A stretch of DNA of 64,000 nt, taken from the NCBI GenBank assembly GCA_938016265.1, contig CALLWB010000030.1, forward strand, positions 62,001-126,000, written 5' to 3'. This DNA is from an uncultured Saprospiraceae bacterium. GTDB taxonomy: Bacteria > Bacteroidota > Bacteroidia > Chitinophagales > Saprospiraceae. Made by a program: the position numbers and the translations under genes. Positions within the stretch are counted from its first letter, which is position 1, and each line of letters begins with the position of its first letter. The notes under the pieces are model-generated. The model was not told the origin of the DNA. It did no database searches and saw only the letters and a program-made list of their open reading frames with translations. Shown piece by piece: positions 20,901-26,614 of the stretch.

Positions 20901-21529
20901 GGAACGAGGAGTCTGTCGAGACGTTTGAAGCACGTAAGGCAACTCGAATACCAAACGCTATCTTTCATTTCCAAGTCGAACAGGCATTACCTTATACTGA
21001 TGCAAATGTTGGTCCAGCTGGAACAACTTGGCGCAAAATGATCCAGGTCGGTTACCAGAATAGTGGCGGATCGATTATGTCTTCTTCAGAAATAACTGAT
21101 CTAAACGAGCAAAGAAAAGGAACAGCAGCAGATGTACCTAACGATATAAAAGCTAATATTACTAATGGACATTTGCTGGGAATTGACAATTCTGGATACT
21201 TACTTCCAGAGGCATTTCATGATAGCGCAAGAGCATTGAAAACTCAACTTGAGGCCATCAAAGCTGAAATTGGTAACTTTAGTATTAGTTGTGGGTATCG
21301 ATCACCAGAACACAATACTTGGGACTCCGTAGGAAGTACAGCGGATAAGAGTCAACACGTTATTGGAATTGCAGCCGATATTCAAGACACCTCGACCTAC
21401 GACCCTGCAGAGCTCAAGGCGAAAATCATAGAGATGATGGACAATGGTGAAATTACAAACGGTGGATTAGGAAAATACAGTTGGGGTTGTCATTATGATA
21501 TTAGAGGAACTAAAAACGTTTTTAAATAG
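8996..21529 (+). CDS. giant DUF4157 multi-domain peptidoglycan-degrading protein
   Basis: The protein has 4177 residues and no signal peptide. In order: a disordered Glu/Lys/Asn leader (1-165); DUF4157 with HELAH at 232-236; a Gly/Pro/Ala linker; five beta repeats of about 170 residues (500-1300) marked by TNDGFAEGTASV; a further beta-rich part to about 1900; a helical segment near 2000; three LysM-like modules near 2280, 2575 and 2730 (for example GDTWSALATAAYGD); a GH24 lysozyme (about 2903-3048) with LREGF, YDDGFGILTAGLGH and CFQLGNAW as in T4 lysozyme; a peptidoglycan-binding domain (3075-3145); hydrophobic helices (3180-3330); a second binding-like domain; and a C-terminal M15_3 peptidase with GYRSPEH, SQHVIGIAADI and WGCHYDIRG. 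Lack of a signal peptide plus DUF4157 fits a contractile-injection or lysis-released effector attacking cell walls. Domain calls are firm; the delivery route is inferred. Confidence 0.93.
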   Translation: MDKDLLDMRASRVNSNASTLSNETEEPAGNSVLPPQLAIEATKPEKEEETVEEKTEEKKSEKSADEKKEEAKAENKSNSEDKERFALANKETAGDEGPAENNNNNTNNGDGNGGFQPNRGDNAKNMSVNTAPKFQIAENANLQKENSDKGNYKFGGGGGNGGDGAAPNGLPNEVNNKMESSLGADFSDVKIHKNSQESKDIGAYAFTKGSDVHFAPGEFKPFSLKGQELIGHELAHVVQQDSGNVKPTEEINGASVNTNKSLEKDADKKGKQAAAGKPSKKGGKKKKPKPKPQVAQRKAPPGSAAAPPVSQSTSAPTSAGPGPATSKGKIPIGGGPGSGSGPIVPAFTLFGDALDIDFDLITGSATVNLDLEIAPLATAVKAEVVIENYSFVSGKLIVHSDHLPGVEFILNVDSAGTVGTTVTIDTDILILGMNAGVNAVITNEGIEGNITLSLAGATAITDSITAEAGAVSFDLAAGGQFTGNVDVKTNDGFATGSAAVSVDYDTGAWSGSATVTSQLPKEFILIEGTTLTLPAGMELSVAFGPDGTTITGSANAQVVVDLKSNNGIDLTGLAVVNLGIGISSSGITLDALAISTTATFLGMEANVNATLGEEGFSGNVSLALTEEKAIGSALKAVSGNINYTFGQEDGNQFTGDILVKTNDGFAEGTASVAFDAATNAWSGTATVASVSEKTLTLIPGTTLTLPSGMEITVDFGPDGTQIQGSASAELVADLSTTDGIQVDSLSVANIELDIDNNGLRIVGLTLDSTTTIFGMEAKIVASMAEGLFEGNISITLVEPKPITDSITAESGSLVYTFGEEGQSFVGEILIKTNDGFAEGTANVNMDPISGVWSGSAIVASKTHKIIPITDGVEVTLPAGMELTVSFGPEGTQLVGDASAQINIDVSTTDGLKLNQVAVLDIALGIDNTGITLLSLGIDSTTTVWGMEAQVNAMITADSITGTVDIELIEPKNIANFLTATSGSISFDFGLTGGFFGEISVVTNDDYAEGTASVSFDPITGVWSGVATVYSISPKTIEVTQGVVVTLPPGIELSVGFGSGDVTIDGTANVLVDVDLTTGSGIDIQGEAEVVVVLSNAGIKITSLAIETTTEFMDLEATIDVVVDENGLTGSVLLELDEPLALSEYLTADSGSFGFDIGTTGLITGSLSVYTNDGFASGMATVTVDTVNKTWIGTATLGTDGAKVLDIAPGVTIMIPAGAELFVKFGSEGIEVQGSANVVSEVELNADSGVQAKGIADIEVIFGTDGVTLAPNTIMLAVTGGLSTPDIDSLMREGHLSTSVDNGAILTLNFGEDGQLSQVDLEATGGFSDDDRRIGRISFTGRVNLNPFSLDGMLHAVSQADLNIVSGQKYSTVLVAGSQFFVSIDEQGVSNIDASLAADLREGEEAIARLKLIGMLPRGQGLTLEATIELLKTLEIIAPTADSMGLSIMSGAALGVTLTDGAVTQIEGTLGLEVTELEGGPLLYGEIEGVIGISDPDQKLSIISGAGTIGLGRDFVREVGGGILTINAGSNFTAEFGEGTLTGIGGLVDAAYFDGSHTLGLTAELDYDVVNKSIRKLDATIETDAEFLLFNDQLKVSELSGGISIRDNEVIAIGGHARLDAEIGDFILAGEADLAWLNSGEGDTKFVGNGWLEFAWSEEGENPDKYFIGRVDAAIDGDNFEILGQIEMGLMKGLSGAASIWIDQEMDPIISASLTYTATLMEADELWSFEQDFGVSMMVFPGIAIDAGIMLGLGIFTRPLMVMGTAGVENWRPKANAFPDFYAEISASWGIDIEAKVLAYLALTLGLGNVLYFTAGIRAGLGLKVPIELNPFITLHGGEDGVWGEVGLNLSIKPILELIIEAYMKWGVLGFWEGDRTFPIANQDLGELGGLEWSGSFAFGDKEESSQNTPQIPQQVATPNATPTVETGDKPDGLGIGNKDGGSQEAEGGLSGLTDGIDSPGKEGEEPEGLGGFGDQMNDIGAYAEGIGAVGDLIGIVMDGFKSFMKGGPIGLIIWILFNKPNKAEMQEKRDKVEAFRQKLSGDVIKTGSTIDRMLGILSGEYSFWTLFNASIPFQKMVDKGMHADPEATIDEIADICTGMIKGWTGEGDESRLVKVLRFVHDNKGNAATREMVDKSGGRKKWEDQFESFLWQDSNDRGHLKRIFNEAYGDGVYSSGNKPTYTAEPGATIEIDGRSKDDLVTTAFGHTSYRYYVDIYNEENNPGLNGTYSGTIGNMIANGIYYLPAEWKISSLSSQHVWASRYSPGGTIEYTHSFETYNKIAQRTYGNSNYGWRIADYNPLVPELLEGSTINLPTEAELGPPWIEVAPVPIGMTNYTLWVTPNGSDIPEMWAGPPDQKVLEIGSQASQIEGGEDAGAQLINAANFDDSSTQFDADTGVAKAAGLIDFLLTSEIFSFEASGGGGEPEGPRLEEAQPGDTFAIGNHEMKEVGEVVYGHEERAAWIEEAQPNTPTPPTPNAEMQAAPLGLAVDGGASGLDPTKTVGQNLTSKSAATQSAKTAETSMLGDNTSSSGGGNTEEPLAPGMIKLPTWSEMHEMDALPAASRGVAPNSKVEAVSSDTWAGLAIKAYGDWEKAVALSDHTENDNISLSAGAIVSLPSPGDLTSTQIAVSVGNAVSAAAAPAGGLGADAETATSSTGTGKTTFTGKGGLGASGGAGIGKANTGKGKGKGGLAFATGLSGVAEIGKEDDTSSTSTEPQERQILPGTSIKAEAGDTWSALATAAYGDFSLFPKLVNFPANAQVKTLPIGEWIAIPTLEELENIAEFGLGHSPNGKPLLTEMVKIPTEEGIHHVWAENRAEPDEEPDGIWMMASDPFALEPEVDQIVAETQSDPEIHPTALKVQEMTDGEMTTAAIDSTKQDITDLVEAQKLANEGSDEVPEFVIGGVPQELVDHLMLREGFKDHVYDDGFGILTAGLGHKMLAHELEVWKLHDKVPMAQLIAWGEANILHAYNGAKTQASSIGVTDSEFINALTSVCFQLGNAWNTIHKNTWAYMQANDWENAALEAADSTWFSQTPVRVVDFQEALRAYSMISPGTTNTNTNTTDTETEDYSNVDTSFICNSVGYGGINEPRDVAAIQVLLEQAGCCTNDSLGSIGPETVLAIKNFQKANFTWEPDGLVDVDQNTWNALVLAASGQNTGSTNTNEEEGEQSWSDWALEQALNALTTVGELLSFLASASATIAKAAIGAIALINPGLLLLFLAGNGAHIYYNDVIDELIEKSTSEEDLGNIISSCDECDGEEVIDKLRNTKPKLLIWLILHMPLSPASAYALPLLSIDDMKKVLASLGAATTQLVQNIIDKGVAVATFVGALLDEGIDKTIEIVRNIGETVVRNLIVAYGEFMGVLKKVIDAVWPVGLGFGLEGQIGATFGIPYVGGSFTTYLQHKEDGKFYLLRRGTLKVGAAGGGGVSAGLGGTKGGGAGGENSGYAIHGQAGAQVEGGAQTEVLQEFEFPIYQDMAFVSFMMAATMTDVSPLGMAATVLAPDAANINPMLYNTKTEFKIGLYAGASVEGTVGIGEANENTNTGPQTWNNTETPISGADRVGPWWSPKSLLNLLKINNRGSFLGEVGLGMEIKQGDFSENEEGVWEANDVTVALFGEGSIAAQLKAAFLPSVNIDQTIGLKVNLKFVKGEDGADPTFEFLGYSVYHETGEPDLFQANASETEIQIDDLSAFNSLEDFKESQQGFRQMQRFNLRAGFGRRYFADTRRANQVNALQIPGKAFGVGVSPFLDVTYTMEPAQFAAVIEEILCMKGEFYPNGWQDIVRDLQSILFDREVPPHLLDLLDFICQHIEIKKMTFRLQGSIGLSGDISGSAGAQARIHGSVGALGFYERSMMDLIQDAAHFSLDELKELFTMGADYLGINGGGETEGGENQNENGGTTNTNENTNENENETDELTPFEEIPTSFTDHFNIAKSVGRGGHNEAADVTMLKSLLNHCGYIQRDLTRQNIGEWNEESVETFEARKATRIPNAIFHFQVEQALPYTDANVGPAGTTWRKMIQVGYQNSGGSIMSSSEITDLNEQRKGTAADVPNDIKANITNGHLLGIDNSGYLLPEAFHDSARALKTQLEAIKAEIGNFSISCGYRSPEHNTWDSVGSTADKSQHVIGIAADIQDTSTYDPAELKAKIIEMMDNGEITNGGLGKYSWGCHYDIRGTKNVFK
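10400..12720 (+). repeat. five tandem beta repeats of about 504-516 bp inside the giant gene
   Basis: The codons for TND(G/D)(F/Y)AxGxAxV recur near 10460, 10973, 11489, 11998 and 12502, giving spacings of 513, 516, 510 and 504 bp. Each unit also holds a turn like TGVWSGxATV and a strand like TLPAGMELTVSFGPDGT. The copies have drifted at DNA level but are plain in protein, pointing to old duplication and a long stacked beta structure. Confidence 0.8.
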
Positions 21530-21885
21530 TCGTTAACCTGATATAAAAACAGATTCTAATTAAACCCAATTCATGCAATAGAAAATTCATTTTATGCTGA
21601 AACCTCTGCAAAACTGAGCACGTCCGTCAATTTTGATTCTCACCGTAATCTTACTAAGTCTGCGAGTCAAAATTACCGTAGAGTGCACATTTTTATTGAG
21701 TTTTCAACCTAAAACAAACCTCCTATTGCATGAATTGGGTTAAAGATAAGTACAGGTATGAGTTTAATCTGAACTTCATGCATGTACTTATTTTATGAGA
21801 AATAAATCCTATTTTGCATCAATATTCGAATAGTCAAACACTAATCAAATCATAAAGAAATTATACTTGACATCAACAAGTTAAA
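21530..21885. other. intergenic region with a large inverted repeat, 356 bp
   Basis: It lies between the giant DUF4157 gene and the WG-repeat lipoprotein gene. It holds the 179-bp element bounded by perfect 19-bp inverted repeats described separately. No coding frame of note is present. Confidence 0.7.
21563..21741. repeat. 179-bp element with perfect 19-bp terminal inverted repeats
   Basis: The left arm aacccaattcatgcaatag (21563-21581) is the exact reverse complement of ctattgcatgaattgggtt (21723-21741). A second, imperfect inverted pair lies inside (aattttgattctc near 21632 and gagtcaaaatta near 21667). It could be a MITE-like element, a structured RNA or a long terminator hairpin. I see no clear target-site duplication. 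Confidence 0.7.
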
Positions 21886-23058
21886 ATGAAACAATTCTTC
21901 CCTTATTTTATCCTTATTTTTGTTTTTTCGAATTGGAATTGTTCCTCATCTCCTAAAGATAAAGAGTCAACTAAGAATCCACCAATTGCCAAAAAAGAAA
22001 ACCCATCTAAAGTGAGTAAGTCAACTAAAAAAGAGAACGCTCCTAAAGGAACAAAAACGGTGCGTACGAACAGTACATCCATCCGAACTGCCGCACTAGA
22101 TGACAAGGGGTGGCGATTTATCGATCAACAAGGCAATCAACTTGGAAAGGACATCTACACCTATGCGGACAATTTTTCCTGTGGCCTGGCTTGTGTCAGC
22201 AAAAAAGGCTTAATAATAGGCGACGATACTCACGGAGGGGTTTATTATTTTATCGATAAAAACGGAACACCTGGTAAATTTGGTTATGACGAACCTGTCC
22301 GATTTGATGAAGATCGGGCGATCGTACCCCTTGACAATAAACGAGCAATTATTGATAAATCAGGAAAGGTGATTAGAGGAGGTTTCGACATGTTGTCACA
22401 CTTTGCGGATGGATTGGCTGCTGCTAAAATGAGAAATTTGAGAGGGTATGTCAACAAGAAAGGGGAGTGGGAGTTTCAAGTAAATAAATCCATTCAACTG
22501 GATGTCTTCAGTGAAAAATTGGCGAAGGCAAAAAAAAGCGGAAAAGTTGGTTTCCTCAATACTTCCGGCAAATGGCAAATACCTCCTACCTGGGACAACG
22601 CATCTCCTTTTTCTGAAAACCTAGCCTCTGTTGTTCAAAATAATAAATACGGGTTTATCGATCCAAATGGGAAAGTTGTTATCCCGTTGATTTATGATTA
22701 TACCAGAGATTTTTCGGAAGGTTTCTGCTTTGTACGTAAAGGGAAAAAATGGGGATTTATTGACAAAAAGGGAAAAGTTGTAATAGATATAAAATACGAT
22801 AGTGGCAGGGATTTTAAAGAGGGCTTGGCTATGGTTGTAATTGGTAGGAAAGTAGGCTATATAAATACTGCAGGCAAATTTGTCATTGAACCTAAATTTG
22901 ATGGAGGATATGATTTTGTGAATGGTACTGCCATCGCAATAAAGAACAATAAATTAGGATTCACGAACACAAAGGGGGAGTTTGTCGTCCAACCAAAGTA
23001 TACTCGCCTACATAATTTTGTAAACATCAATGAATCCAATCCTTTTTGGAAGGAATAG
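21886..23058 (+). CDS. WG-repeat lipoprotein
   Basis: The protein has 390 residues. A hydrophobic leader ends in a Cys (VFSNWNCSSSP) that is probably lipidated, although the residues before it are not a classic lipobox. A Lys/Ser-rich linker follows, then about seven WG repeats (GWRFIDQQG, YGFIDPNGKVVIP, WGFIDKKGKVV, VGYINTAGKFVIEP and others), each a short beta unit ending in a GK(V/F)V turn. WG-repeat proteins are common in Bacteroidota and probably form beta-propeller-like or solenoid binding surfaces; no enzyme activity is known. It sits between the giant DUF4157 gene and the PAAR gene, which suggests a cell-surface or immunity-type role, but that is only position. Confidence 0.88.
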   Translation: MKQFFPYFILIFVFSNWNCSSSPKDKESTKNPPIAKKENPSKVSKSTKKENAPKGTKTVRTNSTSIRTAALDDKGWRFIDQQGNQLGKDIYTYADNFSCGLACVSKKGLIIGDDTHGGVYYFIDKNGTPGKFGYDEPVRFDEDRAIVPLDNKRAIIDKSGKVIRGGFDMLSHFADGLAAAKMRNLRGYVNKKGEWEFQVNKSIQLDVFSEKLAKAKKSGKVGFLNTSGKWQIPPTWDNASPFSENLASVVQNNKYGFIDPNGKVVIPLIYDYTRDFSEGFCFVRKGKKWGFIDKKGKVVIDIKYDSGRDFKEGLAMVVIGRKVGYINTAGKFVIEPKFDGGYDFVNGTAIAIKNNKLGFTNTKGEFVVQPKYTRLHNFVNINESNPFWKE

Positions 23059-23118
23059 TAGACTGGCCACCAGGAAAAGTAGCCTAAAAAGAGCACTAAC
23101 TTAAAAGAGAAGGAAAAA

Positions 23119-23418
23119 CTATCCTCCAATCATCACCGTAGGAAATCCAACAGTGATCGATCCGCCATGTACCGTAGAATCCCCCATCCTTGCGGCAGGT
23201 TTTCCTCCAATCATCACCGTCATCGATCCTTTAATAATAGTATCCGGTGGCCCCACACAAACACAAGTATCTCCAACTACAGCAGCTGGAATATTGCCAA
23301 TTAGTACGGTAGGAACACCAGGACCAGTAATCGGACCGCCCACATGGGGTACTGGTGGAGAACCAGGGGTGACCATTGGACAAACGTGCATATCTGTTAA
23401 TCTTGCTGCTGGTGGCAT
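23119..23418 (-). CDS. PAAR-domain spike-tip protein
   Basis: The protein has 99 residues, the usual size of a stand-alone PAAR protein. It starts MPPAARLTDMHVCPMVTPG and shows the repeated Gly/Pro turns and strands of the family (GPGVPTVLIGNIPAAVVGD, TVMIGGKPAARMGDSTVHGG). PAAR proteins form the sharp metal-stabilised cone on the spike of type VI secretion and extracellular contractile injection systems; the likely ligands are Cys and His residues here. No sheath, tube or baseplate genes are in the window, so the rest of the machine must lie elsewhere. It faces the WG-repeat gene tail to tail with a 60-bp gap. Confidence 0.93.
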   Translation of the reverse strand: MPPAARLTDMHVCPMVTPGSPPVPHVGGPITGPGVPTVLIGNIPAAVVGDTCVCVGPPDTIIKGSMTVMIGGKPAARMGDSTVHGGSITVGFPTVMIGG

Positions 23419-23772
23419 TGCGTATTGTTTTATCTGAAGTTAACTAAAGTTCTACTTTCTAAGATAAGCAAAAAATAGTAATAATCTTGGCGAAAAAAGA
23501 AAATAATCATTTTCACGCAAAAAAGATGGCTGAGTTCATATGAAAGGGTTTAATAATGTCTCGCAACAAATTTCTAATGATTACCGAATTTGATATTTCA
23601 CATTTTAATGGTATATTAGTAAATGGGAATAAAGCAACAATTGCTTGTTATATTGATGGTTATTCCTATATTGTTCTATCATTATGAATTTCATATTGTT
23701 GCACAGCCGCAAGTTGTAAAAAACCATCTACCCTTTCCATGGTATTGAAAATAGCGGTTAATCCAGGTTTTT
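23419..23772. other. divergent intergenic region, 354 bp
   Basis: It lies between the PAAR gene (minus) and the ATPase gene (plus) and must hold promoters for both. A near -7 sequence (TATTTTTTGC, one base too long) faces the PAAR gene around 23470. A 43-codon open frame at 23556-23687 is not convincing as a gene. A small hairpin (aagcaa/ttgctt) lies near 23640. Confidence 0.5.
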
Positions 23773-25500
23773 ATGAAGTCAGAAAATTGGAATACCCAAG
23801 AAGAAAACAATAACGTATTTTTTGAAAGATCAGAAGTATTGGAAAGATTTAAAAGTCAAATTCGGAAAAAACGATTCGTATCGGTACTCGCCCCACAGCA
23901 TGTCGGTAAATCGTCATTAATTTATAAAGGATTAATTCCAACGCTCAAAGAGAATGGCTATATGGCCAAAGCTGGCACGAGTTGGAAGATCGCTTCTTTT
24001 ACTCCAAAAGATGCGCCTCTTATGGAGTTAGCCTTTGCACTGACCCGTCCTGCTATTCTGTATGACCCCACAGCTCGGATCACTCCCAAATTTGAAGAAG
24101 ACATTCTAAAGTTTTTAGAATCAAATGAGTATGCACTTATTGATACCTATAAAAAGTACGATTACGTACATGGGCACAATTTGCTAATTATTGTGGATCA
24201 GTTTGAAGAATTATTCAAAGAAAATATTACACTCGAAGAACGAAACCTGTTCTTGAGATTGCTTATAAATGCGATCAAACAAAATGATTTTGCCATTTAT
24301 GTAGTACTCGCTATTGATTCTGAAAATATGGATGATGGACTCGCAGAGTGCAGAGCATCCATCAGAGGAATGGCTTCTGATAGCCCTGGATCGCCGGTAG
24401 AAAAAATGACGAAAACTATTGATGAATTAGAGGAGTTGATCGCTGGAAGTACTTATCAACTGCATACTATGAATCAACGATTGCTCGAAACAGCAATCAA
24501 GGAATATGCACAGAAAATCGGTGGGATTGATATGGATGAAGGCAAATGCTTGAAAATAGTAGAAACCTTATATACGGTGCAGTTCCAATTAGATAAAATT
24601 CCTGAATTGTTGTCTGAAAAGCCTTGGATGTACTGGGCTACAGAAGGGATAAAAGTGAAAAAAGCAGGTAAGAAAAATAAAGAAAAAGAGGAACCCATCA
24701 CCTTAAAAAAAGGTAAAAAAGGTGCCATTATAAAGCCTAAGAAAATCAATTCTCAGGATGTAGACCTGCTAAGTCATGCCAATAGTGTTTATGAATCACT
24801 CATTCCAAGACAACGCAAAATTTGCCAGCGGTTATTCAAATTGGTCGTTTACATAAATGAAACAGGTGAAATTACACAACGTGCTTCCGAACTCGAGTTT
24901 TTATCTAAAATAATAGAAATTGCTTCCTACGGCGAGATTCGAGAAGTTATTAATATTCTAAGTAATACAAAACCACACTCTTTACTGTCCTCTTCAAGTG
25001 AAGCTATGGAACCAGATTCCATAATCAGTATGGATGACGATGAATTGCTGGACTGGGATAGACTCAAAAGTTGGATTGATGAGGAACATAAGCTGGTCAA
25101 AAAACTACTTGCTATTTCAGACAATGCCTCAACGTTCTATTTCAACAGAAGTGTCGATCTATGGGATAAAGAGGAAGCTTCTGAAATCCTGACCATCATG
25201 GATGAGGAAAAACTAAGCAAAAGCTGGCTTGAACTATATATCTATAATATTGATGAAACCTTAGGATACCTTAATGAAAGCGGCAAAATTTCGTTCTCTG
25301 CTCCTGTTAGACCCAAAAAGGCGAAAGTCCAAATTGGGAAATCAGAAACGCCGTCGGAACAAGCTCCACAAACACCCGAACAAACACCTGAACCCATACC
25401 AGTTGCCGTGAAACCAACCAAGGTCAAAACAAAAGGCAAGGAAAAGATTAAGGTAGAGGCAGACTCTAAAATCGGAATCAAAATCAAAAAAAGAAATTAA
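23773..25500 (+). CDS. nSTAND-like P-loop ATPase, first gene of the ubiquitin-like island
   Basis: The protein has 575 residues and no signal peptide. It opens with a segment typical of nSTAND NTPases: an FxERSEVLERF leader, a Walker A loop APQHVGKSS (G45-K46-S47), and SLIYKGLIPTL after it. The Walker B is LLIIVDQFEELF near residue 140, a classic nSTAND form. The middle is helical and holds a Lys-rich insert (near 300); the rest includes helices and acidic loops. The C-terminal tail is Pro/Lys-rich and ends KIGIKIKKRN, a motif shared with the E2-like and vWA proteins downstream. STAND ATPases act as signal-triggered switches, often in defence or conflict systems. It lies 83 bp upstream of the TerB-like gene on the same strand. 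Confidence 0.82.
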   Translation: MKSENWNTQEENNNVFFERSEVLERFKSQIRKKRFVSVLAPQHVGKSSLIYKGLIPTLKENGYMAKAGTSWKIASFTPKDAPLMELAFALTRPAILYDPTARITPKFEEDILKFLESNEYALIDTYKKYDYVHGHNLLIIVDQFEELFKENITLEERNLFLRLLINAIKQNDFAIYVVLAIDSENMDDGLAECRASIRGMASDSPGSPVEKMTKTIDELEELIAGSTYQLHTMNQRLLETAIKEYAQKIGGIDMDEGKCLKIVETLYTVQFQLDKIPELLSEKPWMYWATEGIKVKKAGKKNKEKEEPITLKKGKKGAIIKPKKINSQDVDLLSHANSVYESLIPRQRKICQRLFKLVVYINETGEITQRASELEFLSKIIEIASYGEIREVINILSNTKPHSLLSSSSEAMEPDSIISMDDDELLDWDRLKSWIDEEHKLVKKLLAISDNASTFYFNRSVDLWDKEEASEILTIMDEEKLSKSWLELYIYNIDETLGYLNESGKISFSAPVRPKKAKVQIGKSETPSEQAPQTPEQTPEPIPVAVKPTKVKTKGKEKIKVEADSKIGIKIKKRN

Positions 25501-25583
25501 TCTACTTCTTTTTCTTGTAAAATAAATCATATTTAATTTATATTGCATTCACTAAAAAATGTAGACTTCTCTTAAAAATTATT

Positions 25584-26585
25584 ATGCAAATAACTTATAA
25601 TTTAATCGAACCATTAATAATCTATGCCGAAGAAGAAGGCTCTAAAATGGTTTGTGAGTTTGAAATTCCTGGTACTGAGCAGGTTATTGAATCTTCTGCT
25701 AATATCAAAAAAGTAAAATCTGTACAGAGCCAAGTAAGCCGAGTCGCCAAAAGAACCGTTACCAATCAGGTACGGCGGGTGGCTTCTAGAACGTTAAGGC
25801 AAATACTCGGTAGCGGTATGCTGGGAAGAACAAGTTCTATGGTATTTAATACCGCATCCAGAAGCGCAACCTCTGGAATGGGCCGAAGCTTTTCCAAAGA
25901 AGAAAAACAAGAGGCAATTGTCGACGCGTTCAAAAAAGTGTCTACCTACTTCAAATTTGATCAAGCTTCAGGCACTTGGGGCAAACCAACCGCCGGTGGT
26001 GGTGGTGGGATATCTATCAAAAAAGCAGGAGGAGGTAACAAAATAAACGTGGCTCCTAGAAATTCAAAGAAAAAAGAAGAAGTTTCCGGGTTTATTGAAC
26101 AACTCACTAAAAATCCTGTTTCTGCTAAATATGACCTTAAAATTCTTTCTAGAATGCTGGTTCAATTAGCTCAGGCTGATGGATCCATTTCTGATGAAGA
26201 AAAGTCCTTTTTGGACTCCTTCATGAATGAAGCACTCGGAACAGTAGATGACGTTTTGGCAATGGGAGAAATTTCTCAGATAGAATGTGAAGAAGTTTCT
26301 GACAAAGCAAAACCAACGATCCTGATGCTTGCCTGGACAATCAGTCTAGTAGATTTTGAGCTGGATCCAGAAGAAGAGAAAATGCTTGATTCTTTCGCAG
26401 AAATGATGGAAATTTCTTCCAGAGTAAAAGAGGATGTGATTGGTAAAGCAAAATCATATATCCTAGAGCAGGTAATCAACGAAGATACAAGAAGAGGCGA
26501 TCTCCACAACTATGCCGATCAGTTGGGAATGGATAGGGGAGAAGCAGAACGAACACAAATAAGATTAGAGAAAAGAATAGGATAG
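25584..26585 (+). CDS. TerB-like protein
   Basis: The protein has 333 residues. The C-terminal half (about 180-310) matches the TerB helical fold: LVQLAQADGSISDEEKSFL and, one helical repeat later, SLVDFELDPEEEKML, with the acidic turn residues that bind metal in this family. The N-terminal 150 residues are basic and partly disordered and include a Gly-rich stretch followed by NKINVAPRNSKKK, which resembles the basic beta motif in neighbouring proteins. TerB domains are known from tellurite resistance and from membrane-linked stress and defence complexes, often coupled to vWA proteins, and a vWA gene lies at the other end of this island. It is 83 bp behind the ATPase gene and 29 bp ahead of the E1 gene, in a clear operon. 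Confidence 0.85.
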   Translation: MQITYNLIEPLIIYAEEEGSKMVCEFEIPGTEQVIESSANIKKVKSVQSQVSRVAKRTVTNQVRRVASRTLRQILGSGMLGRTSSMVFNTASRSATSGMGRSFSKEEKQEAIVDAFKKVSTYFKFDQASGTWGKPTAGGGGGISIKKAGGGNKINVAPRNSKKKEEVSGFIEQLTKNPVSAKYDLKILSRMLVQLAQADGSISDEEKSFLDSFMNEALGTVDDVLAMGEISQIECEEVSDKAKPTILMLAWTISLVDFELDPEEEKMLDSFAEMMEISSRVKEDVIGKAKSYILEQVINEDTRRGDLHNYADQLGMDRGEAERTQIRLEKRIG

Positions 26586-26614
26586 ACAGAGATTTATAGC
26601 CCAAACCTAAAACC

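Noticed and set aside
23556-23687. 43-codon frame (MSRNKFLMITEF start) between the PAAR and ATPase genes
   Set aside because: Very short, AT-driven codons, no recognisable fold; could be checked by ribosome profiling but is not supported by the sequence alone.
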